Made by a program: the position numbers and the translations under genes
Assembly (NCBI GenBank): GCA_902580135.1
Contig: CACHJL010000001.1
Span: forward strand, 38,424 to 102,423
Length of the DNA stretch: 64,000 bases
Source of the DNA: an uncultured Pelagibacteraceae bacterium
GTDB taxonomy: Bacteria > Pseudomonadota > Alphaproteobacteria > Pelagibacterales > Pelagibacteraceae
Direction of reading: 5' to 3'
Part shown: positions 24,958-34,842 of the stretch, one piece after another
Layout: each line of letters starts with the position of its first letter
How positions within the stretch are numbered: position 1 is the first letter of the stretch
The notes under the pieces: model-generated
Told to the model about the DNA's origin: nothing
Seen by the model: only the letters and a program-made list of their open reading frames with translations
Database searches by the model: none

Positions 24958-27609
24958 TTAGAAATTTAAAGATATATCTCTGTGAACTGCATTGCAACTT
25001 GCAACCATTTTAGCTTGTTCTTTAGTTAAACGCGACTGCAGCCTTAAACCTATATTATTGTTTATAACTGAATTATATTTTTTTATTTCTGGCATTAAGT
25101 TTTCAGCAGCACTTTTTCTCCATTTGACTTCTTGGTCAAACAACATAATAGCTTCTGAGCTTGCATCTGAAACTTTGCTATCATCTATTTCATCACTATC
25201 AATCAAAGAATATAAATCATCTAATCTATTTGCAAATTCTTCTGCTCCCGCAATCTCTCCAAGTTTTTCAAATAAATTATCTATAATTGAAATAGAATTT
25301 TCATAATCTGCATTGGTAATATATTTCTTTAAATTATTAATTTCTGAGGAAAGATCATTTAATTTTTCGTGATCATTTATAAACATCACAATTTGCTCTA
25401 GATTATCGTAAGCTTGATCAACATTTTTTCTATATCTTTTTGTTTGAGTATTTTTTGTTTTCTTAAGAATTTCAAATTCTTTATTTCTAGAAGTCCAATT
25501 TTCTGGGATACTATTATTTATTTCTTCAATTTCTAATTTATAATCTTCTATTTTAAGTTTAATTTTATTTTTTTGAGATAAATCGTCTTTATCTAAATTC
25601 CTAATTTGAGCCTCTGATTTTTGTATTTTCTTTTCTATAGTTCTTATTTTCTTTTGTTTTTTTCTTACAATATAGTGAAAATCTCTATAATCTTTTGCAT
25701 AAAGATTGTATTCATTTTCTGTTTTTTGAAGTTTTTTAACTAAAGCAAATGTTCCTAATGCATTTTCAAAATGTTCTTCAAAAATATCTAATTTATCAAT
25801 AGGGATATCAGATGGAATTTTTGATTGGAAGTTTGTTATTGCAAATTTAATTTTTTGTTCATCATTATTATAAATAGCAAATTTATATTCTTGTAAACAT
25901 TGTTGAAGTTTAGGATTCATTGGGGGTGGTGCTACATTGGAAGTTAAATATGTTCTTGCTGGCAAATAATTTACTAAACTTGGATAAAAACCTACAATAC
26001 CAAGTCCAACAAGTTGTAATACTATAAAAGGGACAACGCCTTTCCATATATTTAAAGTAGTAACATTTTTAGGAGCGACACCTTTTAAATAAAATAATGC
26101 AAAACCGAAAGGAGGAGTTAAAAAAGAAGTTTGCAAATTAACCCCTATCATCACACCTAACCAAATAGCGCTTACGTTTGCTCCCGTTTCAGCTAACAAT
26201 ATAGGAGCAATAATAGGTACTACTACTACTGCAATTTCAATAAAATCTAGGAAAAAGCCTAAAAGAAAAATTACTGCCATCACAACAATAAATTGGACCC
26301 AAAATCCTCCTGGCAAATCTTGCAGAAAATCTCTTACTAATTCTTCACCGCCAAAAGCTCTGAAGCCAGAAGTTAACATTGCTGCTCCTAATAAAATTAT
26401 AAAGACCATTGAAGTGGTAACACAAGTTTCTGTTACAACTTCTTTTAGAACATTATCTATTTTAAAAGCTCTCCAAAAACTCCAAACTACACCGATTAAA
26501 AATGTAAATGTAAAAAAACCAGCAATTAAAATTGCAGTCAAGTTTCTTGTCTCAATAGCTTTAATATTTAAATTAAAATTACTTGAAATATAAAAAATAG
26601 GGACTAAAGAAACAACGCTAATTATTAATGGATAGAAAGCATCTTTTCTACCTTGATGAAGTCTATAACCTGCCATCATAGTGGCACCTATAGCTCCAAT
26701 TGAACCTGCTTGATTAACTGTTGCGATACCCATTAATATAGAGCCAAGCACTGCAAAAATTAATGCAAGTGGCGGTATAATTACCCAAACAACTTTTATC
26801 CAAAATTTAAAATCGAATTGGCCTTTAAATGGAACAGGTGGAGCTGCTTTAGGGTTTAATCTTGCATATATAAATACATACAACATATATAAACCAACTA
26901 ATACTAATCCAGGTAATAGTGCTCCAAGAAACATATCTCCTGCACTTGTAGAACCAACTCTAAATTCTCCTGGCATATTAAATTCACCGGTGATTAATTT
27001 GTAATCTGTCTGTCTAATTGTGTTTGCAACATCAGCAGCACTTGCTAGTTGATCGGCTATTATAATTAGTACAATAGATGGAGGTATTATTTGTCCAAGT
27101 GTTCCTGATGAACATACAATCCCGCTTGCAAGGCTCTTATCATATTTATTATTCAACATAGTGGGCAATGAAATTAAACCCATAGCAATTACTGTTGCTC
27201 CAACTATACCCGTAGTTGCCGCAAGAAGTGCTCCTACGAAAATTACTGAAATACCTAATCCTCCTGGAATAGGACCAAATAACTGACCCATGGTAACTAG
27301 AAGGTCTTCTGCAATTTTAGATTTTTGCAGCATTATTCCCATAAAAATAAATAGAGGTATTGCTATTAAAGTATCAGTTTCTACATCCCAATAGTTACTC
27401 CTAAAATTTGTAATACCTGCTGTAAGCCATTCAATGGGGCCATCGGTTGCAAAATAAGCTCCTACATCTTGTTCAAATAAATATCCAAAAAAAGCCGCAA
27501 AACCTATAGAAATAATTGCAGAACCAGGCAATGCAAAAGCAACGGGATAACCTGATGCCAATGCTACTATCATTATAATTACAAGAAGAGCTAAAAATAA
27601 ATGTTCCAT
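24958..27609 (-). CDS. TRAP transporter large permease (DctM) with long C-terminal coiled-coil-like tail
   Basis: DctM motifs LIAIPLFIFMGIMLQKSKIAEDLL, SSGTLGQIIPPSIVLIIIAD, FLTPPFGFALFYLKG; residues after about 563 are charged and helical. Confidence 0.93.
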   Translation of the reverse strand: MEHLFLALLVIIMIVALASGYPVAFALPGSAIISIGFAAFFGYLFEQDVGAYFATDGPIEWLTAGITNFRSNYWDVETDTLIAIPLFIFMGIMLQKSKIAEDLLVTMGQLFGPIPGGLGISVIFVGALLAATTGIVGATVIAMGLISLPTMLNNKYDKSLASGIVCSSGTLGQIIPPSIVLIIIADQLASAADVANTIRQTDYKLITGEFNMPGEFRVGSTSAGDMFLGALLPGLVLVGLYMLYVFIYARLNPKAAPPVPFKGQFDFKFWIKVVWVIIPPLALIFAVLGSILMGIATVNQAGSIGAIGATMMAGYRLHQGRKDAFYPLIISVVSLVPIFYISSNFNLNIKAIETRNLTAILIAGFFTFTFLIGVVWSFWRAFKIDNVLKEVVTETCVTTSMVFIILLGAAMLTSGFRAFGGEELVRDFLQDLPGGFWVQFIVVMAVIFLLGFFLDFIEIAVVVVPIIAPILLAETGANVSAIWLGVMIGVNLQTSFLTPPFGFALFYLKGVAPKNVTTLNIWKGVVPFIVLQLVGLGIVGFYPSLVNYLPARTYLTSNVAPPPMNPKLQQCLQEYKFAIYNNDEQKIKFAITNFQSKIPSDIPIDKLDIFEEHFENALGTFALVKKLQKTENEYNLYAKDYRDFHYIVRKKQKKIRTIEKKIQKSEAQIRNLDKDDLSQKNKIKLKIEDYKLEIEEINNSIPENWTSRNKEFEILKKTKNTQTKRYRKNVDQAYDNLEQIVMFINDHEKLNDLSSEINNLKKYITNADYENSISIIDNLFEKLGEIAGAEEFANRLDDLYSLIDSDEIDDSKVSDASSEAIMLFDQEVKWRKSAAENLMPEIKKYNSVINNNIGLRLQSRLTKEQAKMVASCNAVHRDISLNF

Positions 27610-27612
27610 AAA

Positions 27613-28596
27613 TTATCTATTCAAAAGTTTATAACTGCTCCCCATAAAATAACTCGTAAATTGGATTAACATAGTTGTCGCAAATACTGCTAAATAAACT
27701 GCCATTAAATATAACAAATATAATCCGTTAGATCCTTGCTGAGTTATTTCAAAAGAAATAACTGGTCCATTAATAATACTGGCTTTGCCACCCATTCCTA
27801 AAAATAGAGTTATAAGACAAAGTGGAATTCCTAATATCAAAGATCCAATTGAATTTGTCCAAGCTTTTTTTCTTTCACTAAAACCAGTATATAAAACATC
27901 AACTCTTACATGTCCTTCATGCATTAAAGCATATGCGCTGGCAAAAAGATATAGGGCCGAATACCAGAAACGAACTAAATCTCCTTGAAAAGCCTGTTCA
28001 TATTCAAAAATAAATCTAGACAAAACAATAAAAAATTCACTTGCTACAACTAGAACAGCCAACCAAATAAAACCTACTGTTCTCGTAAAGTATCCAATTA
28101 TAAATGATATTAAAATTAAAGGAAAATGAACAAAAGTAATTCTAAAAGCTGGAACAACTAATTTTACTTTTAGAGTTTCACCTAAAATTGGTTCTACTAA
28201 TTTTTCTACAACCATAAACGAAACTATTAAATCTGCAATTCCAACAATTAAAACAGCCCAAAAAGATGAACGAATAATATAAGCAGTAAACTTTGTGAGT
28301 ATTTCTGAGTCAGTTTCCAGAGTTTGTTTAATTGACCTTAATACATAAAAAATAGCCAATACTACAGAAGCAAAATAAAAAAATAATTGTATATATGAAA
28401 AAGTTAAAGCAGAATCTTCTAAAGGTTTGCTTAATTTTTTAAATCCAAATAGGCCATAATTTGAAAATAATTTTTTAACACCGGGCCATTCAAACCAAAC
28501 AGTTAAAACATTATTAATTAAAAAAACAAAAGTAATAGCTAATATTGAATAACTAAATATTCTAATTAATATCGGTAAATTACTTTTTTTAACCAT
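27613..28596 (-). CDS. TRAP transporter small permease (DctQ), N-terminally extended
   Basis: C-terminal half HEGHVRVDVLYTGFSERKKAWTNSIGSLIL is DctQ-like; position between DctM and DctP. Confidence 0.88.
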   Translation of the reverse strand: MVKKSNLPILIRIFSYSILAITFVFLINNVLTVWFEWPGVKKLFSNYGLFGFKKLSKPLEDSALTFSYIQLFFYFASVVLAIFYVLRSIKQTLETDSEILTKFTAYIIRSSFWAVLIVGIADLIVSFMVVEKLVEPILGETLKVKLVVPAFRITFVHFPLILISFIIGYFTRTVGFIWLAVLVVASEFFIVLSRFIFEYEQAFQGDLVRFWYSALYLFASAYALMHEGHVRVDVLYTGFSERKKAWTNSIGSLILGIPLCLITLFLGMGGKASIINGPVISFEITQQGSNGLYLLYLMAVYLAVFATTMLIQFTSYFMGSSYKLLNR

Positions 28597-28612
28597 AAAA
28601 TAAAAATTTTTA

Positions 28613-28640
28613 TTAAAAAAGGGCCCTAAAAAGGGCCCTT
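28613..28640 (-). terminator. Rho-independent-type hairpin between dctP and dctQ
   Basis: Minus strand AAGGGCCC-TTTTTA-GGGCCCTT followed by TTTTAA (continuous T-run). Confidence 0.8.
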
Positions 28641-28667
28641 AATATTCATTTACTTAAACTTTAATTA

Positions 28668-29798
28668 TTATAATCCTAAAGCTCTGTTTCTTTGACTGAT
28701 ATATGGTGAGTCAGATAAGTTAGTCCAAGCACCAATCTCTGTACGAGCTTTAACGAAAGCTTTATGAACTCTAGCAGCTAAATCACTATGTTGTTGCACT
28801 TCGTCATAGACTTCAGCAGCACCTTTAGCAAAAGCGTCATAAACTTTGTCATTAAACTTCTCAAGTTTAACGCCATTCTCATTTACTAAACGAGCTAATG
28901 CAGCACCATTTTTAGCGTTGTACTCAGCCATTGTAATTTCATCTGCCCAAGCACACGCAGTTTTAATTATGATTTGGTCTGATTTTGACAAGCTAGTAAA
29001 CCATGATTTATTAACACCACATGCTAACATCGAACCAGGTTCGTGCATACCAGGATAGTAATAATATTTAGCAGCTTCATGGAATTTCATTGCTTCATCA
29101 TTCCAAGGACCTACCCATTCTGTTGCATCGATTGCTCCTGAAACAAGGTTTTCATAAATTTGTCCACCAGGAAGTGAAATTGGAGAACCTCCAAGTTTTC
29201 CTAAAACTTGTCCTCCTAATCCAGGCATACGCATTTTTAAACCTTTTAAGTCATTAGCTGATCTAATTTTTTTGTTAAACCAACCACCCATTTGAACTCC
29301 TGTGTTACCAGCAATAAAACTTTGAGTACCAAAATCGTCGGTTAGTTCATCCCAAAGCTCTTGTCCTCCAGCGTGGTGGATCCAAGCGTTGATTTCTGAG
29401 TAAGTAAAACCAAACGGACATGCTGTAAAGTAACCAAAAGCCGGGTGTTTCTTAACCCAATAGTAATCGGCACCGTGATACATTTGAGAGTTACCAGAAG
29501 CAACTTCATCAAATGAGTCAAATGCTTTTACTCTTTCATTAGCAGCATAATATGTGACTTGGATTCTTCCATCACTCATATCGCTTAGTCTTTTTGCAAG
29601 TCTTTGTGCACCAGTACCTAGACCAGGAAAGTCTCTTGGCCAAGTAGCTACCATTGCAGCTTCTACTCTATCAGCAGCAACAGCAGGAGCAGCTAAAGAT
29701 GATGCAGCTACAGCAGCAACACCAGTTGCAGCAGCAGCTTTAAAGAACTTACGTCTTGAAGGTAATTTTCCCTTCAATGATTTTTTTTCTTTAATCAT
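28668..29798 (-). CDS. TRAP transporter substrate-binding protein (DctP/TakP-like), Tat-type signal
   Basis: SRRKFFKAAAATGVAAVAASSLAAPAVAA; LKGLKMRMPGLGGQVLGKLGGSPISLPGGQIYENLVSGAIDATEW. Confidence 0.93.
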   Translation of the reverse strand: MIKEKKSLKGKLPSRRKFFKAAAATGVAAVAASSLAAPAVAADRVEAAMVATWPRDFPGLGTGAQRLAKRLSDMSDGRIQVTYYAANERVKAFDSFDEVASGNSQMYHGADYYWVKKHPAFGYFTACPFGFTYSEINAWIHHAGGQELWDELTDDFGTQSFIAGNTGVQMGGWFNKKIRSANDLKGLKMRMPGLGGQVLGKLGGSPISLPGGQIYENLVSGAIDATEWVGPWNDEAMKFHEAAKYYYYPGMHEPGSMLACGVNKSWFTSLSKSDQIIIKTACAWADEITMAEYNAKNGAALARLVNENGVKLEKFNDKVYDAFAKGAAEVYDEVQQHSDLAARVHKAFVKARTEIGAWTNLSDSPYISQRNRALGL

Positions 29799-29938
29799 TT
29801 ATTTCTCCTCTTTAGTTAATTAACTATATGGATTTAAGCATATTATGGACCAAGAGTCCTTGATAATATGTCTCAACTAAATAAATTTTGAGAGAATTTT
29901 TACAAATTAGTTTAAAAATACAATCTATAATTGAAGTT

Positions 29939-31312
29939 CTAGTTTAGATCAAATACTTTTCCGGGGTTCATGATGTTGTTAACATCCAAGCTTCTCTTGA
30001 TTGCTTTCATAGCAGGGAGATTATCAGGGTGTTCCTTTAATAGATAACTTTTTTTTTGCAATCCAATTCCATGTTCACCAGTTATTGTTCCTTCTAATTC
30101 TAAAGCTTTTTCTATAAGTTTATCACTATAATCTCTTATTAGTTTTTGTTTTTCTTTATCTTTAGGATCGTACAAAATAATAGAATGAAAGTTGCCATCT
30201 CCAACATGACCAACCATTGGTGCTATTAAACCATTATCTTTAACATGTTTCTCTGCCCAAGAAACACACTCAACAAGTTTTGAAATTGGAACGCATATAT
30301 CTGTCGAATAAACTTTCATATTCTTACCTAGAGCTTTGACTGAATAATATACATCGTGTCTTGCTTTCCATAATTTGTTTCTTTCCTCAATTGACTCGGC
30401 CCATTTAAAATCACTTCCTCCGTTGTTTTTTGATAATTCTTCTACAATTTTTATTGCCTCTTTATTTGACTGTTCACTACCATGAAATTCAAAAAAAAGA
30501 GTTGGAGAAGCTTTTATGTTATCTAATTTTGAATATTTAATACTTATTTCCATTTGATCTTTATTTAACATCTCAATTCTTGCAATATTAACTCCATATT
30601 GAATTACTTCTTGTGAAGTTAAAACAGCTGAGTCTAGATTAGGAAAATAACATACTGCACTAATTATATTTTCAGGAATTGGAGATAATCTTAATTGAAC
30701 TTCAGTAATAATTCCTAGTGTACCCTCTGAACCAATAAATAAGTTTGTTAAATTATATCCTGCAGAAGATTTTTTTGCTCTACTCCCAGTTTTAATTATA
30801 TCACCATTTGCCAGAACAACTGTTAAACCCGAAACAACTGTACGCATTGTTCCATATTTTACTGCCATAGTCCCAGAAGCTGACGTAGCAGCCATACCTC
30901 CTAATGCTGCATCTGCTCCAGGATCAATCGGAAAGAAGACTCCATCTTCTCTTAAGTATTCATTAAGTTGTTTTCTTGTTACGTTTGCTTGAACTCTACA
31001 ATCAAAATCACTAGCATTAACATTTAATACCTTGTTCATTTTTTCTAAAGATATTGTGACTCCGTTTGAATTACCCACAGCATTTCCTTCTAAGGAAGTT
31101 CCAGTTCCAAATGGAACAACTGGAATTTTATGTTCATTGCATATTTTTAATATTTTGGAAACTTCATCATTTGTTTCTGGAAAAACTACAGCTTGGGAAA
31201 GAACTGGATCGAATGTATCTTCACCACGTGCATAATTTCCCCTGGTTGATTCAGATGTAGAAAATCTTCCATTAAAAATTGATTTAAATTGCTCTTGAAT
31301 TTTTTCATTCAT
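29939..31312 (-). CDS. FAD-binding oxidase (GlcD / D-lactate dehydrogenase-like)
   Basis: VPFGTGTSLEGNAVG; IDPGADAALGGMAATSASGTMAVKYGTMR; GHVGDGNFHSIIL; TGEHGIGLQKKSYL. Confidence 0.9.
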   Translation of the reverse strand: MNEKIQEQFKSIFNGRFSTSESTRGNYARGEDTFDPVLSQAVVFPETNDEVSKILKICNEHKIPVVPFGTGTSLEGNAVGNSNGVTISLEKMNKVLNVNASDFDCRVQANVTRKQLNEYLREDGVFFPIDPGADAALGGMAATSASGTMAVKYGTMRTVVSGLTVVLANGDIIKTGSRAKKSSAGYNLTNLFIGSEGTLGIITEVQLRLSPIPENIISAVCYFPNLDSAVLTSQEVIQYGVNIARIEMLNKDQMEISIKYSKLDNIKASPTLFFEFHGSEQSNKEAIKIVEELSKNNGGSDFKWAESIEERNKLWKARHDVYYSVKALGKNMKVYSTDICVPISKLVECVSWAEKHVKDNGLIAPMVGHVGDGNFHSIILYDPKDKEKQKLIRDYSDKLIEKALELEGTITGEHGIGLQKKSYLLKEHPDNLPAMKAIKRSLDVNNIMNPGKVFDLN

Positions 31313-31358
31313 ATTAGCTTAAAGTAGCATATTAATTGCACAATTAAATGTACTAAAA

Positions 31359-32519
31359 TTACCCTACAATTTTCTTAATATTATCTAATGCTTTAGAGAT
31401 ATTATCTTGTGAAGCTGCAAAACTAAATCTAACATAATCTATAGCTTTTTTACCAAAAGCTGTGCCTGGAACAACAGCAACTCCAGCATCATAAAGACAT
31501 TTTTTTGCAAAATCTGTACCATTCATTCCTGTGCCTATTACTTTAGGAAAAGCATAAAACCCTCCTCCTGGCATGATACATTCAATTCCCTCGATATCAT
31601 TTAAGCCGTCATGAATTAGTTTTCTTCTTTTTGTAAATTTTTCCATCATTAAATTTATAGAATCATCAGGACCATCTAGCGCAGCAATTGCACCATATTG
31701 AATTGCTGCATTTACACAAGAATGATTGTTTACACAAAATTTAATCACATGTTCAATGAGTTTTTCAGGCCATACTGACCAGCCCAGTCTCCAGCCTGTC
31801 ATTGAATATGCTTTACTCCATCCATCAAGAACAATTAATCTGTCATATAATTCAGGGTAATTAAAAAAAGAGGGCATTTTTTTTCCATCAAAAATTTGCC
31901 TACTATAAATTTCATCACTTAATATCGCTAAATTAGGAAATTTTTTTAAACCATCTACTAATTTATCTATTTTGTTTTTTTCAGTAAACGCGCCAGTTGG
32001 ATTATTAGGATTATTTAGTATTAAAAGACGAGTATTTTTATTAATCAATGACATTATCTTTTCAGGATTTAAGGAGAAATCGTTATTCTCAAGCATATTA
32101 ATTGGAACTGCTTTTGCTCCAGTATAATTTATCATTGACTCATAAATTGGAAAACCAGGATCTGGATAAATGATTTCTGCACCTGGTTCTCCAAACAATG
32201 TTATTGCATAATACATTGTTGGTTTACCCCCTGGCATTATAATTACTCTTTCTGGATCAATATCCTTATTATAAAGTTTTTTTATTTTTCTGGAAACTGC
32301 CTCTCTACATTCAATTATTCCATTTGGCAAAACATACCCATGATGTCCATCATCCAATGCTTTTTTTGTTGCATCAATTATATGTTTTGGTGATTTAAAG
32401 TCTGGTTGACCTAAACTTAAGTTAATTATATTTTTTTGTTTTTCTAACTTCTTTACTTCTGCTAATATTTTAAAAGCAGATTCCGTACCTAATCTTTTAA
32501 GATTTTTTGCAAGTTTCAC
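31359..32519 (-). CDS. pyridoxal-phosphate class I/II aminotransferase
   Basis: LSLGQPDFKSPKHI; LNNPNNPTGAF; LDGWSKAYSMTGWRLGW. Confidence 0.92.
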   Translation of the reverse strand: MKLAKNLKRLGTESAFKILAEVKKLEKQKNIINLSLGQPDFKSPKHIIDATKKALDDGHHGYVLPNGIIECREAVSRKIKKLYNKDIDPERVIIMPGGKPTMYYAITLFGEPGAEIIYPDPGFPIYESMINYTGAKAVPINMLENNDFSLNPEKIMSLINKNTRLLILNNPNNPTGAFTEKNKIDKLVDGLKKFPNLAILSDEIYSRQIFDGKKMPSFFNYPELYDRLIVLDGWSKAYSMTGWRLGWSVWPEKLIEHVIKFCVNNHSCVNAAIQYGAIAALDGPDDSINLMMEKFTKRRKLIHDGLNDIEGIECIMPGGGFYAFPKVIGTGMNGTDFAKKCLYDAGVAVVPGTAFGKKAIDYVRFSFAASQDNISKALDNIKKIVG

Positions 32520-32521
32520 TT

Positions 32522-33673
32522 TTATTTTCTGTAAATAAGTTTTGAACTGTTTAATTCACTAAGATTTTTACATCCCATCAATATCATATTTCTATTTATT
32601 TCATCATGTAAATTTTGAAGTACTTTTTCAACTCCTTCTTGACCACCTACACTTAAACCAAATAAAAACATTCTTCCAAAGCTACATGCTTTTGCTCCAG
32701 CAGCTAATGCTTTCAGCACATGCGTTCCTCTTCTAACTCCACCATCTAATATGATTTCCAATTTATCTCCCACGGCATCTGAAATTGCTTTTAATTGGTC
32801 AAAAGGCGACCTAGATCCATCTAATTGTCTTCCGCCATGATTAGAAATCATTATTGCTGTACATCCTATATCAATTGCTCTTTTTGCATCTTCAATTGAC
32901 ATAACTCCTTTTAAAGCGAATGGACCATCCCATTTTTTTACAATATATTCTGCGTCTTTCCAATTCATTGAGGGGTCGTATTGTTCATTAACATATTTTA
33001 TAACTGAAGTTGTAATATTTGTTCCTTTGTCAGTTTTTTTTGCAACATTAGCTAGTTCAAACTTTGCATGGGTTAAATAATCAAAAACCCATTTAGGATG
33101 AAGTGCAAAACTCATCAAGCTTTGAAGTGTTAACTTTGGTGGCGTAGTAAATCCTGTTCTATGATCTCTTTCTCTATTACCTGCAACAAGTGTATCAACT
33201 GTTAAACACATTCCATCAAATCCTGATCTTTTACTTCTTTCAATTAAATCGTCTGTTATTGATTTATCTTTATGAACATAAAGTTGAAATAATTTTGGAC
33301 CACCAGATATGTTAGAAATTTCTTCAATTGTTGTATTTGCCATAGATGACATACTATAAAATGTGCCAAATTTTTCAGCAGCTCTTGCTGAAGCCTTGTC
33401 GCCTTCATGATGGTATAATCTTTGCATAGCAGTTGGCGATAGAAAAACTGGTAGATTAATTTTTTTTCCAAAAATTGTTGTTGATAAATCTGGTTTACCT
33501 ACATTTGCAAGTACATTTGGAATTAAATCACATTCATCAAATGAATCAGTATTTCTTTTTAACGTAATTTCATCATCTGATCCTCCATCTATGTAGTGAA
33601 AAATTGGAGATGGTAATTTATTTTTTGCAAGATTTCTAAAATCTTCAAAATTATAACAATTCTTAATGCTCAT
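32522..33673 (-). CDS. FMN-dependent alpha-hydroxy acid dehydrogenase (LldD/glycolate oxidase family), paralog 1
   Basis: SPIFHYIDGGSDDEITLKRN; LSPTAMQRLYHHEGD; SNHGGRQLDGSRSPFDQL; DGGVRRGTHVLKALA. Confidence 0.93.
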   Translation of the reverse strand: MSIKNCYNFEDFRNLAKNKLPSPIFHYIDGGSDDEITLKRNTDSFDECDLIPNVLANVGKPDLSTTIFGKKINLPVFLSPTAMQRLYHHEGDKASARAAEKFGTFYSMSSMANTTIEEISNISGGPKLFQLYVHKDKSITDDLIERSKRSGFDGMCLTVDTLVAGNRERDHRTGFTTPPKLTLQSLMSFALHPKWVFDYLTHAKFELANVAKKTDKGTNITTSVIKYVNEQYDPSMNWKDAEYIVKKWDGPFALKGVMSIEDAKRAIDIGCTAIMISNHGGRQLDGSRSPFDQLKAISDAVGDKLEIILDGGVRRGTHVLKALAAGAKACSFGRMFLFGLSVGGQEGVEKVLQNLHDEINRNMILMGCKNLSELNSSKLIYRK

Positions 33674-33681
33674 TTGATAGA

Positions 33682-34836
33682 TTAAATATTTCTAAATCTT
33701 AAATTATTTCTATTAAGTTCACTTATTTTAGTGCAACCCATTAATTTCATATCTCTTTCTAACTCTGCCTTATACTGTCCTAAAGCTCTTTCAACACCAG
33801 CTTGACCGGCTGCAGCTAAAGCGTAAAGGTATAATCGACCTCCTGCGCATGCTTTAGCTCCTATGGATAAAGCCTTTAACATATGAGTGCCTCTTTGAAA
33901 TCCACCTTCACAGATAACATCTATTTTGTCTCCGACTGCATCTACTATTTCTTTTAATTGATCAAATGGAGATCTTGATCCATCTAGTTGTCTTCCTCCA
34001 TGATTTGAAACCATTATACCTGAACATCCAATATCAACTGCTTTTTTTGCGTCTTCAACACTCATAATACCTTTTAAAGCAAAATGACCACCCCATTGAG
34101 AACATAATTTTTCTGCATCATTCCAATTCATAGATTGGTCTAGCATAGTAGAAAAATAATTACCAATAGAGGTATTGGTACTTGTACCTTCTTTCACATA
34201 ATCTTGAAGATGGGGTAATTCGAACTTACCTTTTGTTAAATAGTTTATTCCCCACATTGGCTTTGTGGCAAAACTAAATAAACTTGATAATGTTAATTTT
34301 GGAGGAGATGTAAACCCAGTTCTTAAATCTCTTTCACGATTTCCTCCCGTTATTGTATCTACTGTTAAAGCCATAACATCAAATTTAGCTGCTTTAGCTC
34401 TTTCCAAACAAGAATCGTTTAACCCTCTGTCTTTATGAAAATAAAACTGGAACATTTTTGGAGTATCAATCATTGAAGATATTTCTTCAACACTGACTGT
34501 TGCTAAAGCAGAAACACCAAACATAGTATTAAATTTTTTAGCAGCTTTTCCAACTGCTCTTTCTCCATCATAATGAAAGAGTCTTTGTAAAGCTGTTGGA
34601 GCACAATAGAAAGGAAGATCTAATTTTTTTCCAAATATAGTAGTTGATAAATCAATATTTTCTACACCTCTTAATACATTTGGGACTAAATCAACATCAT
34701 TAAATGCGGAGGTGTTACGTCTGTATGTAATTTCATCATCTGCGGCTCCATCTATGTAATGAAAAATAGGAGATGGTAATTTTTTTTTAGCTAATTTTCT
34801 AAAGTCATAAAAGTTATGACAGTCAGTTAGTTTCAT
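33682..34836 (-). CDS. FMN-dependent alpha-hydroxy acid dehydrogenase, paralog 2
   Basis: SPIFHYIDGAADDEITYRRN; APTALQRLFHYDGE; SNHGGRQLDGSRSPFDQL; EGGFQRGTHMLKALS. Confidence 0.93.
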   Translation of the reverse strand: MKLTDCHNFYDFRKLAKKKLPSPIFHYIDGAADDEITYRRNTSAFNDVDLVPNVLRGVENIDLSTTIFGKKLDLPFYCAPTALQRLFHYDGERAVGKAAKKFNTMFGVSALATVSVEEISSMIDTPKMFQFYFHKDRGLNDSCLERAKAAKFDVMALTVDTITGGNRERDLRTGFTSPPKLTLSSLFSFATKPMWGINYLTKGKFELPHLQDYVKEGTSTNTSIGNYFSTMLDQSMNWNDAEKLCSQWGGHFALKGIMSVEDAKKAVDIGCSGIMVSNHGGRQLDGSRSPFDQLKEIVDAVGDKIDVICEGGFQRGTHMLKALSIGAKACAGGRLYLYALAAAGQAGVERALGQYKAELERDMKLMGCTKISELNRNNLRFRNI

Positions 34837-34842
34837 ATTTAT

